Shown: piece by piece, positions 30,446 to 36,074 of the stretch
How the letters are laid out: the number at the start of each line of letters is the position of its first letter
Position numbering within the stretch: position 1 is the stretch's first letter
Source of the DNA: Actinomycetota bacterium
GTDB taxonomy: Bacteria > Actinomycetota > Thermoleophilia > Gaiellales > Gaiellaceae
NCBI GenBank assembly: GCA_005883955.1
Contig: VAXH01000084.1
Coordinates: 1 to 36,074 of the forward strand
Direction: 5' to 3'
Length of the DNA stretch: 36,074 nt
The notes under the pieces: generated by a model
Database searches by the model: none
The model's input: only the letters and a program-made list of their open reading frames with translations
What the model was told of the DNA's origin: nothing
Translations under genes and position numbers: made by a program

Positions 30446-30874
30446 CAGAACAAGCGTCACAGGGCCGTCGTTGACGAGCTCGAGCTGCATCCGGGCACCG
30501 AACACGCCCGTGTCGACGCGGATTCCGAGCTTGCTCAGCGCGGCCCACACGGCGTCGTAGAGCGGCTCGGCCTCCTCGGGCGGCGCGGCTTCGCTGAAGC
30601 TCGGGCGGGTGCCCTTCGACGTGTCGGCGATGAGCGTGAACTGGCTGACGACGAGCGCCTCCCCGCCGACGTCGAGCAGGCTGAGATCGAACTTGCCCGC
30701 GTCGTTCTCGAAGATCCGCAGCCGGGCGATCTTCTCCGCAAGTCGCTCGGCGTCGGCATTGTCGTCGTCCGCCGCCACCCCCAGGAGCACGCAGAGGCCC
30801 GGTCCGATCGCACCGACCGTTTCGCCGCGGACGACTACGCGTGCTCGGAGAACGCGCTGAACGACAGCGCGCAC
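30440..30874 (-). CDS. dtd: D-aminoacyl-tRNA deacylase
   Basis: 144 residues, the normal Dtd length. It removes D-amino acids (and Gly mischarged on tRNA-Ala) from tRNAs by an RNA-based mechanism. Start [18 protein letters not shown] (GTG 30874) matches the family; earlier in-frame starts would run into the TPR gene. SQFTL is at 77-81 and [12 protein letters not shown] follows it (the GxRPSF motif). NDGPVT at 135-140 carries the Gly-cisPro chiral-proofreading motif. It starts 5 nt after the TPR gene stop, so the two are probably co-transcribed. Its stop overlaps the padR operator. Confidence 0.96.
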   Translation of the reverse strand: MRAVVQRVLRARVVVRGETVGAIGPGLCVLLGVAADDDNADAERLAEKIARLRIFENDAGKFDLSLLDVGGEALVVSQFTLIADTSKGTRPSFSEAAPPEEAEPLYDAVWAALSKLGIRVDTGVFGARMQLELVNDGPVTLVLS

Positions 30875-30879
30875 GGCCG

Positions 30880-31230
30880 CTAGGCCACGTCGCGGATGCG
30901 CGATGAATAGTGCTTGCTGGCAGGGCGCAGCGAGCTTGCGAGCTTGTAGTGGCCCTGCGCCTCGGTCTGGCGTCCCTGCTTCTCGAGGCAACGGCCGAGC
31001 GCGTAGTGGCCGTAGTCGTCCGCGGGCGCGAGCTCGAGCAGCTTCCGGAACTCGCTCTCGGCCTCCTCGTAGCGGTGGATGCGGAAGTAGGCAATCCCGA
31101 GCGCCTCTCGGATCGAGGCTTTCTCCGGCTCCCGGCGCTTCGCTTTCTCGAGCGAGACGGTGGCCTGCGCTGCCATTCCCTCCCGGAGGTGGGCCCGCCC
31201 TTGCTGGAAGAGGTTGTAGGTGTCGCTCAT
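30880..31230 (-). CDS. Tetratricopeptide-repeat protein
   Basis: 116 residues made of about three TPR units: residues 4-37 ([20 protein letters not shown]), 38-71 ([20 protein letters not shown]) and 72-105 ([20 protein letters not shown]). Each carries the W/L-x2-L/I/F-G/A-x-A-x-P-type periodicity. It is a soluble protein-interaction adaptor with no catalytic motif. Partner unknown. ATG 31230 has AGAAGA upstream. It lies 43 nt after the nucleotidyltransferase gene and 5 nt before dtd, so it is mid-operon. Confidence 0.9.
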   Translation of the reverse strand: MSDTYNLFQQGRAHLREGMAAQATVSLEKAKRREPEKASIREALGIAYFRIHRYEEAESEFRKLLELAPADDYGHYALGRCLEKQGRQTEAQGHYKLASSLRPASKHYSSRIRDVA

Positions 31231-31273
31231 CGGTCTTCTAGGTTATTGACGCAGTACTCCGACGGCCGAGGGC

Positions 31274-31975
31274 TTATTGGCTCCTGCTCAAATACGGAAA
31301 GTTCTCCTCTACCAAGTCAAGCGCATCCGTCAAATCTCGGGTCCGCCCGACTTCGAAAGCTGAAACTCGCAGACCGTCGACGATCGCCCGCTGGTAGGCC
31401 TCGAGCAACTCGAATGGCGGCCCGCCGAGATCTTCGAGGTACGACGTCAGCTCCGGCCCGAGGCCCCAGAGCGATGCATGCGCAAACGGGCTCTCGCCGA
31501 CGGCCGAGATCCGGGTGGCCAATCCGGTCTCGACGTCGACGCGCGCACGGCCCGGGCCCGGGGGCGGATCGCGCCTGATCGCGACGGCGCCGGGCGTTCC
31601 CGCTTCCGCGAAAGCGGCGGCGAAGCGCGCGAGGTCGCCTCGCCGGAAGACCGTGTCGGCGGTCACGACGAGGAGCGGCGGCTCCGCTCCCGCCGCCAGT
31701 CCGTGGGAGACCGCGTCCGCCGAGCCGTCGGGCCGCGCCTGGCGCGCGTAGCGAAGCTCCAGCCCGAAGGCCGAGCCGTCGCCGAGCAAGGCCTCGACCT
31801 GCTGGGCCAAATGCCCGGTGACGACGGTGACGCGGTCGCAGCCGGCGCCGCGCAGCTCGCGGAGCACCGTGGCGACGACCGGCCGCCCGTCGACCGGCAG
31901 GATGGGCTTCGGCCAGCGCTCGGTGACCGGCCGGAGCCGCCGGCCCTTACCGGCGGCCATCACGATCGCGTCCAT
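31274..31975 (-). CDS. Nucleotidyltransferase (sugar-phosphate or MobA-like)
   Basis: 233 residues from ATG 31975. The N-terminal loop AAGKGRRLRPVTERWPKPIL (7-26) is the nucleotide-binding signature of the NTP_transferase family (RmlA/GlmU/MurU type; Lys23 in WPKPILPVDG). A VTADTVF motif supplies the metal-binding Asp, and VGRTRDLTDALDLVE near the end is typical of sugar-1-phosphate nucleotidyltransferases of about 235 residues. The product could be an NDP-sugar for cell-envelope synthesis or recycling; the base and sugar are not readable. An in-frame GTG at 31984 abuts the transglutaminase stop; I prefer the ATG because GGTAGGTG then sits at Shine-Dalgarno distance. Confidence 0.88.
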   Translation of the reverse strand: MDAIVMAAGKGRRLRPVTERWPKPILPVDGRPVVATVLRELRGAGCDRVTVVTGHLAQQVEALLGDGSAFGLELRYARQARPDGSADAVSHGLAAGAEPPLLVVTADTVFRRGDLARFAAAFAEAGTPGAVAIRRDPPPGPGRARVDVETGLATRISAVGESPFAHASLWGLGPELTSYLEDLGGPPFELLEAYQRAIVDGLRVSAFEVGRTRDLTDALDLVEENFPYLSRSQ

Positions 31976-31984
31976 GAGGGGCAC

Positions 31985-34225
31985 CTACCCGGTCAGGCCG
32001 AGCGAGCGGAGCGAGACGAGGCCGAGCGCGCGTTCGGTGCGCGTCAGCGCCCGGCGCAGGTCGCGACGGAGCGATCGCAGCTCATGCCGGGCGGCTCGGG
32101 CCGCCTCACCGGATGCTCCGGCCGGCCCGAAGCGCGCCTCGGCGGCCGCCGAGACAAACGCTTCCGCCGAGACCCCGAGCTCGGCGTAGACAAGCTGGGC
32201 GAGCTCGCCCAGCGTCGCGCTCGGCGGGGGCTTCGCGCCCTGGTCGCTGGCGAAGTCACAGAGCTCACGCACGCAGGCGCGGGCGAGCTTGCGCGGATCG
32301 CGCGTGAGGTAGCGGCGCTTGCGAATTCCGAGCTTCGCTGCCGCGACGAGGACGACCAGGGCGGCGGCGACGAGGGCGAGCAAGCGCAGCAGTGAGCCGA
32401 TCCTCGAGCCGGTTGGGCCCACCTTCGACCGTGTCTTGGGCAACGTCCCGGGCCTCGCAGCGTTGCCGTGCGCACCCCGCAGGGTCCGCAGGTCGAACGC
32501 GCCGGGCCTCTTCAGGTGCTGGGCAACGGCGAACAGTCCGTCCGTCAGGTCGAAGTGGGGGGATGAGGCCGTGTACGTCCCGTTCAGCGAGCCGCGGCCG
32601 GGTGTCGGATCGAACGGCAGCCAGCCGTAGCGCGGGAACCAGGCCTCGACCCACGTGTGCGCGTCGTGATCGGTCACCGTCCACTCGTGCTTGCTGCGGT
32701 CATACTCGCCGCTCGTGAAACCTGCTGCGACCCGGGCTGGAATCCCCAGATAGCGCAGCATCAGCGCCATCGCTCCCGCAAAGTGCTGGCAATAGCCACG
32801 GTGGGTCTGGGTGACGAAGGCGACGAGCGGCGGCAGCGTCGAGCTTTGCGGCGGCGTCTCGTCGTAGTGGAACGCTCCCGACCGGAACCAGGCCTCGAGC
32901 TCGAGCGCGGCCGCATACGGATTCGAGGGATCGCCGACGATCCGTCTCGCCGTCTTGTAGACCGCCTCGTAGGGACGGGCCCGGTAGGAGGTCGCGAAGA
33001 TCTCTGCCACTCGGCGCTCGCGGTCCGGCGCGCCGAACGGAGGCGCGGTCACGCGCGCTTCCACGTAGAGATCCGTCTTCCTGACCTGCTCCGGGTAGCG
33101 CGCGGGCAGGTCGGCGAGCTGCCGAGGCGTCGGCTGCGCCTCATAGCTCCAGACCGTGTACTTCTCGCCGCGGCTCAGCGGGCTGTCTTGCAAGTGTGCG
33201 ACCTCGCCGTCGGAGTAATTGACGACTTGCGAGCCCGGGCCGAACGCCACCGGCAGGCTGGCTCCGATCAGGTGGTTGTCGCGCAGGGCGTTCACGGTGA
33301 CGTCCTGCCGGACCCACCGCCTCGGGTCCTGCGCCGCCGGCGGCAGCTCGGGGTCGGCAAGCAACTCGTCGCGGCCGTTGATGCGTATCGGCATCACCGA
33401 CGGGCTGTTGCTCTCGTACCAGTTTCCTCCGTCGAACTCGTCCAGCGTCGTCGCCCGCCAGTACGTGGGTTTGCTCGGAGCCTTGATCGTCAGGACGGTC
33501 GTGATCTTCTTGGGGAAATGGAGGCCGCCGAAATTCGAGTTCCAGACGTACTGCACGCCCACGGGCTTTGGGGGCTTCGTGTAGAAGTCCCAGCCCTGCC
33601 AGTGCAGTACCTGGCCGCTGGCGACCGCCGAGGAAGTGGACGCCGCGAAGGCCGCCAGAACGACCGCGCCGCCGACCAGCACGGCAACGGCGAGCCGCCG
33701 CGGCCGGAGGGGTCCGCCGAGGCCAACGACGAGCGAGAGCACGACCGCGAGCAGGGCGACTCCGCGCAACAGATCGTCGGGACCCGTCAGCAGCGTCGCC
33801 GGCCAGCCTGCGGCCACGACCGCCGTTGCGGAGGCGAGCACCGGCCTGCGCCCGGCGACGGCCAACGCGACGGCGCCGCAGAATGCAAAGAGAGCAACGA
33901 GAATCACGCCTTGCATCCGCGGGTGGGAGGCGGCGGCGAACGGCAGCCGGACATCGTAGAACTCGAGGAAGCCGCCGCCGAAACGGCCGAGCAGCCTGAT
34001 TGGGTGGACGATCCAGATCCCGAGCGCGCTATGCAGCGCCAGCACCATGGCCGGGACGAACGCCGCGGCCCGCCAGCGTGGCCGTGGCAGGAGCGCCGGC
34101 GCGACCGCGAGCGCGATCAGCCAGAGCGCCGTCGAGGCGCCGGCGCGCGGTTGCCCGAGCCGCAGCCAGTTCCACGCCAAGAGGGCCGCCGGCCCCGCGC
34201 ACAAGACCGCGGTCCTAGTAGCCAT
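31985..34225 (-). CDS. Membrane-embedded transglutaminase-like protein (DUF3488/TgpA type)
   Basis: 746 residues. The N-terminal part (1-200) has about six membrane segments (DUF3488-like), then an extracytoplasmic region. The transglutaminase core (about 405-545) has Cys479 in RGYCQHFAGAMALMLRYLGI, His523 in DHDAHTWVEAWFPRYGW and Asp539 in PFDPTPG, a complete catalytic triad. One more membrane segment (about 610-633, LLRLLALVAAALVVLVAAAK) leads to a cytoplasmic DUF4129-like tail (about 634-746). It belongs to the MoxR-DUF58-TgpA module, implicated in envelope processes. ATG 34225 overlaps the DUF58 gene by 11 nt; upstream in-frame starts lie inside DUF58. The nucleotidyltransferase gene follows at once. 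Confidence 0.94.
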   Translation of the reverse strand: MATRTAVLCAGPAALLAWNWLRLGQPRAGASTALWLIALAVAPALLPRPRWRAAAFVPAMVLALHSALGIWIVHPIRLLGRFGGGFLEFYDVRLPFAAASHPRMQGVILVALFAFCGAVALAVAGRRPVLASATAVVAAGWPATLLTGPDDLLRGVALLAVVLSLVVGLGGPLRPRRLAVAVLVGGAVVLAAFAASTSSAVASGQVLHWQGWDFYTKPPKPVGVQYVWNSNFGGLHFPKKITTVLTIKAPSKPTYWRATTLDEFDGGNWYESNSPSVMPIRINGRDELLADPELPPAAQDPRRWVRQDVTVNALRDNHLIGASLPVAFGPGSQVVNYSDGEVAHLQDSPLSRGEKYTVWSYEAQPTPRQLADLPARYPEQVRKTDLYVEARVTAPPFGAPDRERRVAEIFATSYRARPYEAVYKTARRIVGDPSNPYAAALELEAWFRSGAFHYDETPPQSSTLPPLVAFVTQTHRGYCQHFAGAMALMLRYLGIPARVAAGFTSGEYDRSKHEWTVTDHDAHTWVEAWFPRYGWLPFDPTPGRGSLNGTYTASSPHFDLTDGLFAVAQHLKRPGAFDLRTLRGAHGNAARPGTLPKTRSKVGPTGSRIGSLLRLLALVAAALVVLVAAAKLGIRKRRYLTRDPRKLARACVRELCDFASDQGAKPPPSATLGELAQLVYAELGVSAEAFVSAAAEARFGPAGASGEAARAARHELRSLRRDLRRALTRTERALGLVSLRSLGLTG

Positions 34226-35411
34226 GCGCCGCCTTCCCGAGCGCCGCTGCTCCCAGCTTCGAAGCCAGGTCGTCTCCGCGGCGGATGACGGCAACTGAAA
34301 CGCCGCCTGCCTGCAGGCGAAGCAGCCCAGGCTGGGGAGCCGGCTGCGCACCGTTCGGTCCGAAACTCGCCGGATCGACGAAAACGAGCGCCGCGCGGCG
34401 CTGGCTGAGCGTCCGCCGAAGCAGCCGCTCGACGAGCAGCGGCGACAGCGACGCGGTCACGACCGTCAACTCGAGCGCGCGGGCGACAGTGCTCCCCTCG
34501 TCGCCGAGCAGGGCGGCCGCAGGAGCGTGTCCGTCCGCCTCGGCCACCGCGAGCAGGTCATAGGCCTGTGGCCAGTCGGTCTCGTACGAGTGCACACGCT
34601 GGACGGTCGGGTGGGCCCCGTTGACGAGCAGGACCGAGCGACGTCCGCGCCTTGCCTGTGCGAGCAGGAGCGAGCCCGCGGCGCGGACCTGGACGTCGAA
34701 GCTCTCGCCCACGACGGCGCTCGCCTCGCCGTCGAGCAGCACCGCAACCTCGTCGCGCGGCGAGTCTTCGAGCTCCTTGACCATCAGCTCGCCGCGCTTG
34801 GCGGTCGAGCGCCAGTGCACCTTGCGCAGAGACTCGCCCTGTTCGTAATCGCGGACGCTGTGTAGGTCGAACCCGCTCGGGCGACGGAGGAGAAGGCGGC
34901 GCCCGTCCCGGGCGTAGGTTCCGCCCTCGGAGAAGAGGCCCTCGAGCTCGACGAGGCGCGGGTAGACGAGCAGCGTCCAGGGAGCGGCAAGCCGAATCTC
35001 GGCCCGCTGAAGCCCAAAGGCGTCCTCGAGCACTGCGCGGACGTCGAGGAAGAGATAGCGCCCACGGCGCACTCCAGAAAGCGTGTACCGCCCGTGCCTT
35101 GACTCGAGCGGGGTCCGCCGCTCGCCCAGCCCGGACACCTTCTCGACCAGCATGAGCGACGGCGGCGGCAGGTGCGCGGTGTGCTCGATCCGAAGCTCGA
35201 CCTCGATATCGTCGCCCTCGAGCCGCCCGCCGGCCTCGACCGTGCGATGGAGACGCATCGGCCCCTGCGCGAGCCTGACCCAGAGCCAGGCGAGGAGCAG
35301 TGCGAACAGGAGCCCGAGCGCGACCGGGTAGAGCGGCTTCGAGCCGAACGCGCGCGCGACGACGTAGGTCAGCAGACCGAGGCCGAGCAGGGCGCGGCCC
35401 CGGGCCGTCAT
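34215..35411 (-). CDS. DUF58 domain protein of the MoxR module
   Basis: 398 residues. Two membrane segments at the N-terminus (about 5-21 and 27-48) are followed by a beta-rich region (about 55-190) and the DUF58 core with the diagnostic SVRDYEQGESLRKVHWRSTA plus KRGELMVKELE. The following vWA-like fold begins EVAVLLDGEA, where the DxS-type metal site is only partly kept. The family acts with MoxR ATPases, which may assemble or insert a metal cofactor into the vWA partner. ATG 35411 overlaps the MoxR stop (ATGA); a long upstream extension in the same frame is a shadow of MoxR. It is translationally coupled to both neighbours. Confidence 0.93.
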   Translation of the reverse strand: MTARGRALLGLGLLTYVVARAFGSKPLYPVALGLLFALLLAWLWVRLAQGPMRLHRTVEAGGRLEGDDIEVELRIEHTAHLPPPSLMLVEKVSGLGERRTPLESRHGRYTLSGVRRGRYLFLDVRAVLEDAFGLQRAEIRLAAPWTLLVYPRLVELEGLFSEGGTYARDGRRLLLRRPSGFDLHSVRDYEQGESLRKVHWRSTAKRGELMVKELEDSPRDEVAVLLDGEASAVVGESFDVQVRAAGSLLLAQARRGRRSVLLVNGAHPTVQRVHSYETDWPQAYDLLAVAEADGHAPAAALLGDEGSTVARALELTVVTASLSPLLVERLLRRTLSQRRAALVFVDPASFGPNGAQPAPQPGLLRLQAGGVSVAVIRRGDDLASKLGAAALGKAAHGY

Positions 35412-36074
35412 ACCGGGACGGGTGTGTGCTCGAGCGCGTCGCGGACGAGCTCGCCGGCAGTGAGGCCGGCCGAGCGGGCCTCCGGCGCCAGCATCAGCCG
35501 GTGCGCGAGCACGGGCTCGGCGATCGCCTTCACGTCGTCGGGCTCGACGAACTCGCGTCCCGCGGCGAGCGCCCGCGCCTTCGCGACTCGCAGCAGCGCG
35601 ATCCCGGCCCGAGGGCTTGCGCCCACGTAGAGGCGTTCGTCCTGGCGCGTCTGGCGGAGCAGCGCGACCACGTACCGGTTGAGGCTCTCCTCGACGAAGA
35701 TCCCGCGGGCCTGCTCCATCAGCTCCAGCACCTCGCCGCCAGTCGCGACCGGCTCCAAGGTCTCCAGCGGCGGGTCGACGGTCTGCTCGGTCAGCATCCG
35801 CGCCTCCCCGGCGAGCGGCGGATAGCCGATCGCAAGCCTCATCGTGAAGCGGTCGAGCTGCGCTTCCGGGAGCGGGTAGGTGCCCTCGTACTCGACCGGG
35901 TTCTGGGTCGCGATCACCATGAACGGCCGCACGAGCTCGTAGGAGTGGCCGTCGACCGTGACCTGGTCTTCCTGCATGCACTCCAGCAGCGCTGCCTGCG
36001 TCTTCGGCGAGGCGCGGTTGATCTCGTCGACGAGCAGGAGGTTCGTGAAGACCGGGCCGGGCCGGAACTCGAAC
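35408..36074 (-). CDS. MoxR-family AAA+ ATPase, C-terminal part (runs off the window)
   Basis: About 221 residues are visible; the Walker A half lies beyond the right edge. Walker B is LLLVDEINRASPKTQAALLE, sensor 1 is FMVIATQNPVEYEGTYPLPE, followed by AQLDRFTMRLAIGYP (arginine finger region). The lid domain carries VGASPRAGIALLRVAKARAL (sensor 2) and FVEPDDVKAIAEPVLAHRL. These are standard MoxR features. It is a chaperone-like ATPase that works on vWA-type partners such as the DUF58 protein encoded directly downstream (ATGA overlap). MoxR, DUF58 and transglutaminase form one operon. Confidence 0.95.
   Translation of the reverse strand, partial: FEFRPGPVFTNLLLVDEINRASPKTQAALLECMQEDQVTVDGHSYELVRPFMVIATQNPVEYEGTYPLPEAQLDRFTMRLAIGYPPLAGEARMLTEQTVDPPLETLEPVATGGEVLELMEQARGIFVEESLNRYVVALLRQTRQDERLYVGASPRAGIALLRVAKARALAAGREFVEPDDVKAIAEPVLAHRLMLAPEARSAGLTAGELVRDALEHTPVPV

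Overview
The window is GC-rich with G/C-ending codons, frequent GTG starts, and many genes joined by 4-nt ATGA or GTGA start/stop overlaps. Gene content fits a high-GC Actinomycetota; a deep-branching class such as Thermoleophilia is my inference, not something the sequence proves. No tRNA, rRNA, CRISPR array, insertion sequence, integrase or phage gene was seen.

The backbone, read on the minus strand from about 28.7 kb down to 0.3 kb, is the conserved bacterial cluster for transcription-antitermination, translation initiation, RNA processing and lysine synthesis: rimP, nusA, ylxR, infB, a DUF503 gene, rbfA, nrnA (DHH phosphoesterase), truB, ribF, rpsO, pnp, an M16 peptidase, dapB and dapA. 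Blocks of mostly plus-strand genes are inserted at the joints: an LVIVD-repeat secreted protein (between infB and DUF503), a TauE/SafE permease plus an MreB homologue (between DUF503 and rbfA), a serine-hydrolase/gamma-glutamyltransferase pair plus a zinc-ribbon gene (between ribF and rpsO), and a secreted-protein region (between pnp and the M16 gene). Minus-strand runs inside each segment remain tightly coupled. A small alpha+beta-barrel (YCII-like) gene after dapB carries an apparent frameshift.

The region 4.5-12.3 kb concerns the cell exterior. It holds a small predicted membrane protein, two tandem paralogous secreted proteins with two conserved cysteines each, a 1041-residue cysteine-rich secreted protein with calcium-loop motifs, and a LuxR-type response regulator divergent from it. 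A DsbA-like/DsbB-like disulfide pair is transcribed downstream of pnp with a small membrane protein. A link between the Dsb pair and the cysteine-rich exported proteins is inferred from proximity only.

The right part (28.8-36.1 kb) has an alpha/beta hydrolase (plus strand) and then, on the minus strand, a MoxR ATPase (partial), DUF58 protein, DUF3488-type transglutaminase, nucleotidyltransferase, TPR protein and D-aminoacyl-tRNA deacylase, followed by a separately promoted PadR regulator with a tiny His-rich coiled-coil partner.

The most interesting non-coding signal is the rpsO-pnp spacer. There a long hairpin and the pnp Shine-Dalgarno compete for the same CCUCCAC segment, which looks like a PNPase/RNase III-type autoregulatory switch. 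Other RNA-level signals are a minus-strand terminator 65 nt upstream of rimP and two consecutive palindromes at the 5' end of ylxR.
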